Origin: Nissolia schottii
Lineage: Eukaryota; Streptophyta; Magnoliopsida; Fabales; Fabaceae
Assembly (NCBI GenBank): GCA_003254905.1
Contig: QANU01052615.1
Location: 124,001-188,000, forward strand
Direction of reading: 5' to 3'
DNA: 64,000 nt
The notes beneath the pieces are model-generated. The model was not told the origin of the DNA and ran no database searches. It was given only the letters and a program-made list of their open reading frames with translations. A program made the position numbers and the translations under genes. Shown piece after piece: positions 37,190-49,633 of this stretch (positions are counted from its first letter, which is position 1; each line of letters opens with the position of its first letter).

Positions 37190-39417
37190 TTGGTTAAACT
37201 TGAGCCGCAAATTAAACTTATTTAGTCTAATTTTTTATTTTTTATACATGGGCCAATTAAAGCCTATTTCCACAATTCCACCCTTATATGATGTGAGGAA
37301 TGCTGATTTCGAACTTTCATTGAGCACATGTGATTTTTTGGTTTGTATTCAATGTAACCCATACTCCTATAATGGGATTGGATGTGATGCGACATATGTT
37401 AATTCTTTGGATTGACCAAAATGACACTTATGCCTTTCTGCCATGATATTTTGTAGGAGGGGAAATTCATGGGCCTTCTTTACATTTTCAACCCATTTGG
37501 TATAACTTATATACCAAAATATGAGTTGGAAGAAAAATTTACGAATGTATGGTTTTGGGTTAGAACAATCAAACCAATCACTATCCATTCCTCCACTCAT
37601 TCCTATCCTTTGATCTTAATGAACACAAGGGCTTCAAGCTCCAATCCACCAAATCCAACTTTTCCTCCTAAACTTAACACTAGTCTGACTCTAACTCCAA
37701 CATACTTAAAAGAGTTTGTCATAACCCAGATGTTCCGTAACTTAGTCATTTCTCTCCAAGAACAAAAGATTGAACCTAATCACATTGGTTTAATCTTGTA
37801 GTCTTTTATCTAAATATCTTCTCAGTTCTTATGAGAAGATCGTTCTTGGAATCTGATAAATGGTTTTTATGGTGTGTCATAATGATTTACACCCATTCTA
37901 TCATATTTCCAACAATCAAAATGAAACCTTCTTAGAGGATGAATCAAAGAACAAGGGCAACCTGCTATGGAATACTCTAGAATGGTACCAGCTAATCTAT
38001 ACCTGGAAGGGAGATCTTGAACAAGAATGATCTCAATTCAACATATGGGAAATGGATGACAAACAAACCAAATAGTTGGTTTTGATATATGTCCTTCATC
38101 GACCATATTTTCAGCATCCTCAAACCAAGATGCTCTGGACACAAAATCAAGCCAGAAAATGTGGGACTTATTTCTTCTAATACTTTGTGAGGGATGGCAC
38201 TTCGCCATTCTACAAGGAGGAATTCATCTTCCATTTGCACCAAATAAATGAGTTTGATATTAAATACTCTCAAATCAGTTCCACCTGCGGAAGATTGAAA
38301 CCTTTAGATATTATTTGTGTCACAGAATGGGATCCACTAGGAGAATATGGAACTAATGATTTTAAACCAGCTGGAAAACCAGAAATAAAGGATAAACCAG
38401 ATAAAGTTGATGAAGTTATGCAAGACTCTCAAAATTTACCTTGGTCTGAGTATAGAGAAAGCAGGCTAGATTAGATGCTTGAAAATTATTGGAAAAAAAA
38501 AGGGAAGAAGAAGAAGACAAGGAAGAGTACTTGGAATGTCAGAATCTCTTTCCTAGCCATGAACCCATGCATCACTATTTTAGAGACTAAAAGCCACTTA
38601 ATGAAAAGCTACTTTTAAAAAAGTTGTTTATCCTTGTAAAATACATGTTGGTGTGAATTTGTAAACTGTAATCGAGCTTATCTACTTAGTTTGTTGTTTT
38701 ATGGAAGTCTCTTTCTATAAATTGGGGTCTCCTCCTTCTTGTAAGATCATCAAAATCTGCAAAAATAAAAACTTTGTTCTTCTTAAGATTTATGGCTTTC
38801 TAAATACCTTTCTTTCTTCCTAAAAACCTGATTCCTTATATCAACTCATGCTCTCTTAAAGTTTAAGGAATAGGAAGATAATAGGCACCATAAACATATA
38901 GTATGCTCTGCCTTGCCTCTTAGTTGAGGATCCTATACATCAGAAATATGTTTGATCAAAGATTCATGCTCTCCGGTCCTTTCTATTATAGAGGTATAAT
39001 CTTTATGACTAACTGTGGCTTGAAAAGTAGGCATTGGTTTATGCTGAAAATCTCGCCTTGTGAAAATAAAGATTATATTTTTATAGTAGAAGGGCTCTCG
39101 ATACGCTTGGTATCAGAGCCTAAATGCAGTCCTACTTATCTTCCTCTTTCTTTACATACAAGGTGCATGATATATATAAAGATGACAATGAGTAGGGAAG
39201 AGCAAAACTCTATGGAAACCCCCTCACAAGAACTTGCTCCCATTTCTCTATGCTCAAAACTCTTCATCCCTGACCTTCTTGAATCTTGTAATAAAACTTT
39301 AGCTTCTAAACTAGATAGTCTTATAGAAACTTCTATGTCCCTCCAGAGGCACAAACAGAATTGACTCTTCCTCCATACTAATGCAGTCCCTCTTTCTCCA
39401 ACAAACCTCATGTTCAA
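37190..39417 (+). mobile_element. Reverse-transcribing virus-like fossil (Caulimoviridae-like or LTR element)
   Basis: A 12-base perfect match to the plant initiator-methionine tRNA primer site, TGGTATCAGAGC, lies at 39108-39119. Upstream are a TATA-like CTATAAAT (38715-38722) and an AATAAA (about 38764), then a leader of about 340 bases. Downstream begins a Glu/Ser-rich gag- or ORF1-like frame. The 37.2-38.5 kb part contains protein-like fragments that I could not assign. The sequence just before the primer site does not end in CA as LTRs do, which favours an endogenous pararetrovirus piece over an LTR element, but this is inference. It is broken, with several breaks, and no reverse transcriptase was recognised. 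It is flanked by imperfect direct repeats. Confidence 0.55.
39108..39119 (+). other. Methionine-tRNA primer binding site
   Basis: TGGTATCAGAGC, complementary to the 3' end of plant initiator methionine tRNA and used as a minus-strand primer site by many plant LTR retrotransposons and by Caulimoviridae. It marks the orientation (plus) of the surrounding fossil. Confidence 0.85.
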
Positions 39418-39535
39418 AACTATTAAAATATTAATTTATCACATTAGATCATATAATTCATCAATATGTTATATTAGATCATGAAATGATAACAAAATTT
39501 AATGAATTTAGTTGTAAAAATTATTAAAAATGGAT
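39418..39535 (+). repeat. Direct repeat flanking the virus-like fossil (right copy)
   Basis: Partner of 36985-37105, same orientation, beginning at the right edge of the fossil. Confidence 0.55.
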
Positions 39536-40436
39536 ACATTAAATGACATGAGGATATTTACCCCATGAAGTAGGCGAAAAATCACCATTTTAAATATTGA
39601 ATTCAAAACATATATTTAAGTCTTCATGATCTATAGAAAATTATGTTTTAATCAATTTTTAGAAACCAAACAAGACACTCATAAAGAAGGTGCCCAAGTT
39701 GATAATCTATCTTACCAATAATATTTTTTCATACATATAAATTTTAAGATTACCTAAGACCTTATGTTTAAGGACTTGAGCTTCTTTTATTTAGATCAAT
39801 CCCTTATTGATATATTTATTGTATTATTTATGCAGAAAAATCTCTTATTTTCAAAATTAATTTATTTGCAAGATCCAGATAATAATGATTTCAAAGAAAG
39901 CAAAAGGTTGGATTCTTCATTAAGGAAAATCTCGTCTTAATGATTGTGTTCAAAATTTATTTTGAACAAAAAAAAAGGATTGGATAAAGATGCTATACTC
40001 AATTAGAAAGATCAGAACACTAAAAGAAAATTTAGGTTAAATTTTAACTTAAGATCGGTTTATATTATTGCTAGTTGAATGCTTTAATTGTAGACTTTTT
40101 ATTCTAATTATTTTTATATTGTAGAAATTTGATATGAAGCTAACTTCAAATTCAAAATTTTTTGAATATTATAACATCGTTAAAGTCCATGCATGTTTTG
40201 ATCATCTATGGCTTCTCAAAATATTTCAAAGAGTAGAAATAAATAGATTTTATTACTAATGAAGAAGGCATAAGATTCCTTTTGATGCTCCTTTTGTTAA
40301 AGACAGAGAACCATTTTTTTATTAAAAAAATTATTAAGAATCGCTTTTATAGTTCAAACTGTTAAAACAATAAGGAATGTTAGGTACATACCAATTTTGC
40401 TACCTACTATATGACGCACATATACACAGTGATATC

Positions 40437-40438
<2 letters not shown>

Positions 40439-40470
<32 letters not shown>
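40439..40470. repeat. (AT)n microsatellite
   Basis: About 16 uninterrupted AT units. Confidence 0.95.
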
Positions 40471-40475
<5 letters not shown>

Positions 40476-41622
40476 ATTTTTTTTACACATGTACAAATAT
40501 TTTTTATATACAAAACTAAATCAGATAAGATTTGTAATGCATTAAATAATAAAAAATAATTATCATGCACTCTCTTTTGCTCTCCATTAACACTTTAAGC
40601 ACGCGAATTCACTCGCTACCATGTAAAAACATTTTAAAGTAGATAATGCACAAACTTTTGAATTGATGTGCACAAACTTTTTAACAAGGAGAAACAAATA
40701 ATAAGAAAAAATTGTACTCACGTGCATAAATTTTTAAACAATTAGAAACAAAAAATTTGACGAAAACGAATATGAAGAAAAAAACTTTTGTACTCATGTG
40801 TACAAATATTTGAACAATAATGCACAAACTTTTTAATAATTAAAAAATAAAAAATTGCACAACGAATACAAAAATGAAAACTTTAAGATTCATAACGTAT
40901 TGCAAATAAAAAAAAGAAGGAAAATGAAAAAAAAAATATCAAAATAGTGTATATGATAAATGTAGAAAAACGAATTAGAAAAACTTAACAAATGAGAGGA
41001 ATAAAAACATTTGTGATAAAATGAAAATGAAAAAGAAAAAAAATGATGAAGCAAGAGTGAGAGGAGAAGAGAGGGAAAAAAAGAATAAGAAGAAAGAAGA
41101 GTTGAAGAGTGGGAGAGAAGAGAGAAAAATGTGAATTTAATGTTGTAATAGATTAGTGACAAAAAAATGGTGCACACAAATTTTGTTTATAAAACAAATG
41201 TATTTAAGTCTTCATGATCTCTAAAATTAAATTATATATTTATTACATTTTCTGACAATTTAAATTTCATTCTCAAGATTTATCTTAGACACGTTTTCGT
41301 ATTTTTCACACGCTATGCATGTTTGCATTTACCCTTATATACGTTTTTATTTATTAAAAAAACCACCCAAAAAATATTTTAAAATTTGATCCATTTACAA
41401 CTTAAAACATGAGTATATAATTTATTTAGTTTAGATAATAAATTTTTTATCTTTTAATTCTAAAATAATTGTAAAGTAATTATAATAATGATACAAGACT
41501 TCTTTTTTAAATGTTTTAGGTTTGAGATTAAAAAAAAAAATCTGTATCGAAAAAATAATTACAGAAGCTTGAGCTAGATTAGTTTAGTCCCATTAGTATA
41601 TAATCAAGTCTGGGTAATCCAA

Positions 41623-41623
<1 letters not shown>

Positions 41624-41661
<38 letters not shown>
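41624..41661. repeat. (AAT)n microsatellite
   Basis: About 12 to 13 uninterrupted trinucleotide units. Confidence 0.95.
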
Positions 41662-44600
41662 GGTGAGACATTAGAAATTTATTATAGTTAATTTAGGGTA
41701 GATGAAACGTAACTTTAAATTTGTTGATGGAAGCCATGACTTTATGGGCAAGATAAGCTTTTTCTTTTTGGCTTTTTTGTTCTAAGTATTTTTCTTTTTC
41801 AATCACGGGTGAGGAAAGTCTCTCCAAACCTGCTACAAGGGACCTATTCTCACTGTCACGTGCCGCGCTATTTACAATACATTCGTCAGATTATAGTGAG
41901 TACTAACAAATATCTCTCCCTCTTTTGTTTCCTTTTCTTTATGAGATATGTGCGTGAGTACATTAGATCATGTTTGATTATATTATTATTGTTGTTGTTA
42001 TTTATAAAATATTTTAATGAAATATGACTCCTAATTTATATATTATTTACTAATAAATGAAAAGTAAGTTAATATAATCTTTTATATATAATGAATATAA
42101 ATAACATTTTTTAATGATATATATCTCCTTTTCATATATGACTTCAATAACTTTTTTTTTATTTAGCTCGAATTAAATCATCCTTTCGTTGTGAAGTAAA
42201 ATTCTCTCCAAACTAATTTTTGTTTTCTATATATAATATGAATCTAAAATCTTATTTAAAAGTAACAAATTCCAAACACTTTAACTAATCTAACCAATAA
42301 CTAACTTCATTTATATGGACCTTTTTTATTTTTTAATCACTGATAATTGATTGAACTTTAGTTCACTAAATACGTTTGATATAAGAAACTAAATAACCCA
42401 TTTAAGAGGACATTCTCTCCCAACATGGATTATTCAATTATTAAAGGTTAAATTTGAGATTACTAGTTAAAAAATTAAAAGTCCTTACCACTTAAATTAA
42501 GTTTCTTTTTCTTTTGTTTACACAAATTAAATTTTTTTATTAAAATTGAAAAATATGTCAACAAGGTTGGCTCATCTAATCACCATCCCACTCATATATC
42601 ACTGTGACTTTTGTTTGAAATGTTTGAATCCATGGCTGCATGTTAGTTGATCACAGGGATGACAACGAGCATGGTACCACAGGGTTTAGACTCAATTTTA
42701 TTTCTACCTTCAACTTATTAGATTAAAAAAAAATCTATTTTACGTAAATTGTAAGTTTTATAAATAAAAACCCTAACACTACTCAAAAATATATAAACTC
42801 TAACTCTACTCTACCTTACCTTAACCTACCTGCTACATTTTAAAAAATATATTTATGTTTATATAATATAAAGTTAACTACAAAAAAATAATTATTTTAT
42901 TGCATAACAATAGCATAATTTAAATTAACATCTACAAAATTCATAAAAATTAAATAGAGATAATCATTTTAACACAACAAAACTGGAAGCTAAACCAATA
43001 CCATAATCTATAATGATAACAATTAGAAAACATACACAACATTGTAATTTGTTTAATACATAGAGAAAAATTAAACTAAGACATATATAATATACTAAAG
43101 AATCATCTAACAACAAAAACTTTAATCATAATATATAGGGGATTCATTAAAACCCTAATCCTACTCTAACTTATGATAGTCATTAATTACTCATAAAGAA
43201 GCGATTTTTTACTCTACTTATTAGGTTGAGTTGAGGTGACTGAGTGGATACTCACTCATAGAGTACAAATTATCTTCTCTAATTGGTCATCAATAAATAA
43301 AGACAATGAAATCTCTAATGTCATGTTTGCCATCTAAACTCCACTACAAAATTAGAGCTTAGAATAAAATTTTAATTTTGTACATCAGATTTTCTTCAAA
43401 TAGTGGAATTCAAGCATATTTATGTATATGTGATTATTGAGAAAATAATTGTAAAAGTTAACAACTTTTATCAATACGATAAAATATGATCAAATGATGA
43501 TATGGATAAATTTATAGTCACAAAATTAAATTTATATCATTAGTACTTAATACTACTGCAAATCCAAAATATTAAGTTTTTCAGTCATTTACAATCTCTT
43601 TAGGTAATTAAATGATTGCTAGACTTGATTTTATTTTTAATTAAAAAAAGAATGTAGCATTTCTTTTATTTGAACACACATTTTTTTTTAATTTAAGAAA
43701 AATCAGGTTATTACACCATCAATTAGTAATATCAGTTGATATTTATGGACAACATATACACCAATATGGATAAAATCAAAGACATTATGTATGGACACAA
43801 TTCAATTCATCAATCCCATCTTAGTTAACACTTAACACATTCAATGTATTTGTAAAATTGAAGTAAAAGAAAAAAGAAAAAGGAAAATAAAGTTCAAAAG
43901 GAAAAGAAGGAAAGAAGAACTTAACCTCACTTCAGTGGCATAACTACATAATTTTAGAGTGCTATAAAGGGCATAATATTATTATAACCTATGGTCTAAT
44001 TTTGAGGAAAAAAGACAAAAGGCAGGTCAGCGGCTAACATAAAAGGTTAGGCCGTCCAACCCTCTCTGCAGCTTTAAATGGGAACATAAATTAATTTGTT
44101 AAAGAGAAATCAAAAAGAATTTTATTTAAATGCATGACAATAAATAATAATTTTATATTTTTATCAAATTATATATTAACATAAAATAATTAATTATCAT
44201 ATTTATTATTTAAATAACCATATAAATTTTTTTTTATTAGGCAATTCTAATTATTTTTTATGTTTATCAATGCATCAAAATTAAACTCAGTTAAAAAGAG
44301 ATTATTACTTTTTAAATAATTATGTAAATAAAAAAATTAATTAGTCCACTATGATTTTTTTAATATTGACGCTGCATTAAAATTTAAATTCAATTAGAAG
44401 AAAATTACTAATTTGGATTTTTTTTACCAATTTACCATATTAACCATGGATCCAAATATTTAATTTATTTTTGTTTGAAAGTGTTATTGATTGCCCCTTA
44501 CGGACGTCAAATTGTTCTTAACCAAATTGTATTTATCGGGTTTAGCAATTTATTCAAAGCATAATAATAATACTAATACTAATAATAATAAATGCATAAA

Positions 44601-44777
44601 TAATCTTTTACATTTTAACATACTTTATTACTTTATCATTCTTGTTTTATCTTTGATTTTTTCTCCCTGATTTTTATTTATTATTTTTTATTTTCTTCTC
44701 TTTTTCATAACTTTCAATTCAAGCAGCTTTGGAAAAACCAACCAGCCAACGGGTTGTTTCTTCACCTCCTGAAATTT

Positions 44778-45867
44778 GTAAGTCACTTATTTTTATTTTA
44801 TTTTGTTCTATTTTACTATTATTTTTTTTGGTGCAATTTTTTTATTTTATTTTCACTTTCTGGGGTGAGTTATAGAGCTAGTTAAGTTCTTGTTTTGAGC
44901 TGAAAAAAAAAATAAAAATCTGAATACAAGTTTTTCAGCTTTAGAAGAAGCTTGCTGAAGTTGTTTGGAATCACAGTGACAGGTTCATATGATCTTTTCT
45001 GCATTCTGAAGAATATCCACTGCTTGATGTTGATATGTTTTTCTATTAAGAATAACATAAGGAGCCTTGTTTTTTTTTTTTTAAAAGAAATCAATTTTTT
45101 TAATTAAAAATTTGGTTTTTATTTTACTATTTTTTTTAAAAAAATTTCCTCCTTGAATTTCAGCTTTCTGTCATTTAAAGTTCAGGAGAATGCTGGGTAT
45201 GAAGCAGTTTTATGCAAAAGGGTGTTGTTTTGTTTCTGTTTTTGGGAAAAAAAATGCTTTTGGTGTTTTTGAATGTCTTATGGTTTGTTTTGAGTTGCAA
45301 GCTCAGAAATATTTGGAGCAAATGAATGAATTGCTTTATTTTAACCGAATTTTTTTTCATAATTTTTCTTGGTCAAGTGTTTTTTTTTTTAAATTATGAA
45401 ATTTTGTATTTTTTACTTGTTTTCTTGTTATTTTTTCTTCTATTGGGTAAATTTTTTTCCCCCATCTTTTGTTTTGTGGTAAATTTCTGGTTCTTGTATT
45501 TGAAAAATGAGCAAGTACCCATTTGTCAGATATTAGATCAAAGACAAAACAGAAAAGTTTAACTTTGATCCAAAAATAGCTGCATTTCTTTGTAATGATT
45601 CTCCATTCTGAACTTAGATTGCTGTATTTTTAAGATTCTATGCATACCTAAAGTTCCAAGTGGATCTAAAGTTTGAGTCTTTTTCTTTTACCTTCTTCTT
45701 CATCTGTGAAACCCCTTTGATGGGTTTTCACTATGCCATCATAGCATGCTCAAGAAGGTTTGAAAAGCATTTGTGGGTTTGGTAAAAGTTTTGATCTTTG
45801 AGTTGACATTGTGCTCTAATAGCCCATTTGATTGTTAATTGTTCCATGTTGATTCATGGGGTTTCAG
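44778..45867 (+). other. Probable 5' UTR intron of the AHL gene
   Basis: A good donor (TTT|GTAAGT at 44778) after a transcript-like stretch ending CACCTCCTGAAATTT, and a good acceptor (TTTCAG at 45862-45867) 48 bases before the AHL start codon. The enclosed 1090 bp is T-rich and non-coding, as plant introns are. Leader introns are known in some AHL genes. Not proven without transcripts. Confidence 0.5.
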
Positions 45868-45915
45868 GTGTTGAATTTGTTTTATAGACTTTGGAAGTGA
45901 TAATTCAATATATGC

Positions 45916-48900
45916 ATGGAAACAAGAGAAGGCATAAGTTCCGGTGTTACGGTGATAGGGGCGGAAGCTCCATCATCATATCATGTGGCACCAAGGAGTG
46001 AAGCTCCAAGCCAGGTTCATGTGCCGGAAGCAGCTGCTGCTGGTGCTGTTGGTGTATCTCCGGTGAGTGTTGGGTTGGATGGGACGGTTAAGAAGAAAAG
46101 GGGCAGGCCGAGGAAATACGGGCCGGATGGGTCTGTCACTATGGCATTGTCACCATTGCCAATTTCGTCTTCGGCTCCTCATTCAAATGAATTTTCGTCT
46201 GGTAAGCGGGGGAAGCCTCGGGGGATGGAATACAAGCAGTCAAAAAAACTTGGGTTGGATCATCTAGGTAATGATCCTTTTGATGCTTTTAATGCTCAGT
46301 TTGCAAAATTAATTGTGCAACCAACATGGTTTTTTTTATGTGAATTTCATTTTGATGAAGTTTGAGGTATCTTCCACCTTCCAATAGGAAATTTGCTCAT
46401 TTTTCTTCTCTGAGTTTGCTTACTGTCAAACTTCTAAACTGAATCCCTGAAAAAACCCTCAATTTTATTTTCAAATTATAATTTATTGTACTCATCCTTT
46501 TTTATACAGAATATTTTTCAGAAGCCAAGTGCAATGAATTAATGTGCAAAATCGTTGTTTCCATACATTGAAGAACAATGTATGTGGCTGTGGAGTTTAG
46601 TTATGTGATTAGTGTGTGGCATTGGAAACATAGTGTCTTAGGAAATAGCTAAGTATTAATTATCGTGTCTTGAAACTATGCATGCATTTATTACCTAAGA
46701 ACTCAACAATTGAACCTTTTGAATCTAAGCTAATTCTGCCACACATTATTATCTTCGTCATTCTCTTTTACCTTCCTACAAATTCAACATAAGGGAAAAC
46801 TTTATGTTAGGATGGTTTTCCTAATTTCTTAACATGATGGTTCGTTGCCTAATTTGTCAGGTAAATGACACCAAACTAGTTATTTTTTTGTTTAAAATTG
46901 CTAAGATAAATTCATATGATGTGTCTCAGTGTCTGCAACAATATATGACTGCTTTTATAGAAATTATTGCATACTTAGTAAGTTTCAACTCATTTCGGCT
47001 AATATCTATCGTTGGTATCTCTGTAGGTGACTTTGGTGCATGTTCTGATGGTACAAACTTTCTGCCGCATATCATCACTGTCAATGCTGGAGAGGTACGA
47101 TTCTGGCGGGGTTGGGGTGCAGGACAAGGGCTTTTGCTTCATTTAGTTCATTTGAGTTTGCCTTGAATTTTTCTTGAATGCATAAGTTACTGTTAATTTA
47201 GTTGAAGTTCATGAGTAATATTTTGAGTAGAGGAGAAAAGTTCAATGTTTTGTTCTTTATTTTCCATTTGATGTGGAAAAGCTTTTATTCATGCCTTTCC
47301 TAAGCATTCTGTATATTTTGTGATGTTTAATCTTCCTAAAGAGATGGCTAATGATGTTATTTTCCTTTTACTCTTTTGATTGTTGCAGGACATCACAATG
47401 AAGGTTATATCCTTTTCTCAACAAGGACCGCGGGCTATATGCATCTTATCTGCTAATGGCGTAATCTCAAATGTTACACTTCGTCAGCCTGATTCTTCTG
47501 GAGGCACTTTGACCTATGAGGTGAAGCTGTATGCCATTGATTAATGTTCATTTTTATTTCCTTTTCCAAAATTGTGATGCAATTTTAATGAAAGAAGCTG
47601 CGATTCTCAATATCTTTGAAATTTCTGTCTTATCCGAACTCATTCGGAACTTCAGTCCTACAAAACATCACCCTGTTCATTTTTAATTTGGTATGATTAT
47701 AAACTTAGAAACTTTGCTAACTAAGTATATGCTAATGAAAATTATACTTTTCCTTGTGTCTAACCATCAATATTTTCATCTTGACCTTTATTTATCTTCC
47801 TTGTTTATTGCTCTTGTTGAATTTGATGAAATGGTAAAATCTTTTTTGTTGTTAGTCATTATGCTATCTATTGTCAATTAGCAATTCAAGGCAGGATTCT
47901 CTCATTATTGGGTAATTTCAATGAAATAAGCACATGAGGAAGATTTACTGTGGTAGTAATAAACAAAGAAAAAAAGTTTGCAAGTGTGATTAATATACAT
48001 GTTGCTCATGATGATGAGTTGGAAGTATGTGGAATTTGTAGAAATTAATAATCTAGTCGATGATTGTTTTTTTTTTATTATGATTCATAAGCCTTTTGGT
48101 TATTACTATTTATAGATCTAATGCTGAGAAAAAAAAAGTAATATGGCTGACATAATTACAGTTTTGCAGTTGTCTTTGTTGGTACATGATGGTCATGTGC
48201 TTAATTTCGTCACTTAGTTGGGAATTGTGTCTTTTTATTTGATTGTTGATATGAGTTCATCATGGTACTAATAATTTTTTTCTTCCTGTAGGGCCGATTC
48301 GATATACTTTCCTTGTCTGGATCATTCATGCCTACTGACAATCAAGGAACAAGAAGCAGGACCGGTGGAATGAGCGTTTCGTTGGCAAGCCCTGATGGTC
48401 GTGTTGTAGGTGGTGGTGTTGCTGGCCTGCTTGTAGCCGCTAGTCCGGTGCAGGTAAGCATTGCCCCGCTCTTCCCATTTAGGATACGCTCAAAAATGTA
48501 GAAGTTCATGCGTATATACACATCTGCTTGAAAAATGAACCAAATAATTTCCCTCGAGTATATCATCTTCGCCAACCCTATATGGTGGGACAAGGCTTAG
48601 TTGTTGTATTTCATCTCCAAACAGCGAGGGCGAGTATTGGCACAATGTAAGGTTGTTGCTTGTGACATAGTTCACGGCTTCAAATCCCTTGAAAAAGTAT
48701 CCCTGATTGTGGGGTTAAGTACATAATACATCTATCCTTCCGAGACCCCACCAGTTTAGAGCCTTGTGCATTGGGCCGCATTTTATATCATCTCCAAACT
48801 ATGTAAGGTTGAGAATTGGAAGAGACTAGCTTGCATGTATCAACAAGTGCATAAGAGAAATGTTGTAGTATAGCTTTTATTGCAAATTTGTATGCAAGTT

Positions 48901-49253
48901 AGACTTGGACATATTTGTTCTTCGAATGAACGATCACTTAACCCTAATGAATTTTTCAGGTGGTGGTGGGAAGTTTTCTACCAAGCAACCAGCAAGATCA
49001 GAAACCGAGGAAAACAAAGTCCGATTATGCGCCGGCCACCATTACTCCAGCCATTGCCTTGCCTTCTGCACCAACTCATGCTGAGAAAGAGGATGTCATG
49101 GGTGGACACATGCTGCAAAACTCCGGAAATCTTAACTCGAGCCTTACTCCTTCCTCAGCTTTTAGAAGAGATAGCTGGGTCAACAACATGCACTCCATGG
49201 CAGACTCAAGAAAGTCAGCTACTGATATCAACATATCTTTGCCTGATAGTTAA
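45916..49253 (+). CDS. AHL7: AT-hook/PPC nuclear protein (AHL), five coding exons
   Basis: Joins 45916-46267, 47027-47094, 47389-47520, 48292-48453 and 48960-49253: 335 residues, all introns GT-AG and in frame. Residues 62-69 (RGRPRKYG) form a classical AT-hook that binds the minor groove of AT-rich DNA; a second, weaker one (RGKPR, 98-102) follows. The PPC/DUF296 domain (about 124-245) carries FLPHIITVNAGEDITMKVIS, SQQGPRAICILSANG, SNVTLRQPDSSGG and SLASPDGRVVGGGVAGLLVA. AHL proteins trimerise through PPC and act at nuclear-matrix attachment DNA as chromatin regulators. The intron-containing structure and two hooks fit clade B. The N-terminus (METREGISS...SSYHVAPR) and end (SATDINISLPDS) recall Arabidopsis AHL7 from memory; AHL1-group paralogues are the alternative. 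The stop codon overlaps a transposon target-site duplication. Confidence 0.93.
48611..48799 (+). mobile_element. Au-type SINE in AHL intron 4, with target duplication
   Basis: A perfect 12-bp direct repeat TCATCTCCAAAC (48611-48622 and 48788-48799) flanks a 165-bp body. The body begins with AGGGCGAG...TTGGCACAATGTAAGG, has a tRNA-like box B region (CACGGCTTCAAATCC) and then the CCTTCCGAGACCCCAC and GAGCCTTGTGCATTGGG segments known from Au SINEs of flowering plants. It lies in the sense orientation in the intron, about 155 bp downstream of the exon 4 donor and 160 bp upstream of exon 5. Body divergence from the usual consensus suggests an old copy, while the target duplication is still exact. 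Confidence 0.85.
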
Positions 49254-49258
49254 GTTGA

Positions 49259-49624
49259 GGCGAAAAGGGCTGTATCGTCCCTTTTTGTTTTTTTTTTCCC
49301 TTTCAACTTAGTCCCTTCTTGTTATTTTTTTTTCTGTTTGGTCCCTCAAGTTACAAATCGTCTTCAATTTGGTCCTTAATTAATTTTCCATCACCTAGTT
49401 AATGATAAATGCTGATGTGGCACAAACAGTGCTGAGATGACATACGTGGATGTAACGTGGATTATACCGCGTCAGCATTTTTCGTTAGCAATGTGACAGA
49501 AAAATGATTAAGGACCAAATTGAGGGTGATTTGTAATATTAGTGATCAAATTAGTAAAAAAGTAATGATATGGGACCAAATTGAAATAACTAATTTTATA
49601 AGGGACGAAAAAGTCTGTTTTGCC
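49259..49624. mobile_element. MULE-type MITE at the AHL stop codon
   Basis: The left end GGCGAAAAGGGCTGTATCGT matches the right end in reverse complement, GGCAAAACAGACTTTTTCGT; the inverted similarity continues inward (TTTGGTCC...GGACCAAA). Nine-base flanks TTAAGTTGA (49250-49258) and TTAAATTGA (49625-49633) differ at one base, as expected of a Mutator-like 9-bp target duplication. The 366-bp interior is non-coding. The left flank includes the TAA stop of the AHL gene, so the element now forms most of its early 3' UTR. Confidence 0.8.
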
Positions 49625-49633
49625 TTAAATTGA

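Larger units (their letters stand above)
39536..44640. other. 5.1-kb intergenic repeat-rich stretch, no gene seen
   Basis: AT-rich sequence. A TATTTAAGTCTTCATGATCT motif occurs at about 39611 and again at about 41199, which suggests an inserted segment between them, and TGCACAAACTTTT-like short repeats recur within 40640-40830. Purine-rich low-complexity DNA lies at 40880-41140. Simple repeats: (AT)n 40439-40470 and (AAT)n 41624-41661. ORFs have repeat composition only. Confidence 0.5.

Noticed and set aside
39108-39119. tRNA gene signal
   Set aside because: Only the 12-base primer-site match is present; no tRNA body or cloverleaf.
42655-43270. hAT-type element starting CAGGGATGACAACGAG
   Set aside because: The left end resembles a common legume hAT MITE, but I found no matching right end or target duplication.
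48660-48700. tRNA gene, because of a box B-like GGCTTCAAATCC
   Set aside because: The context is a SINE with target duplications and Au-type 3' sequence; no acceptor stem.
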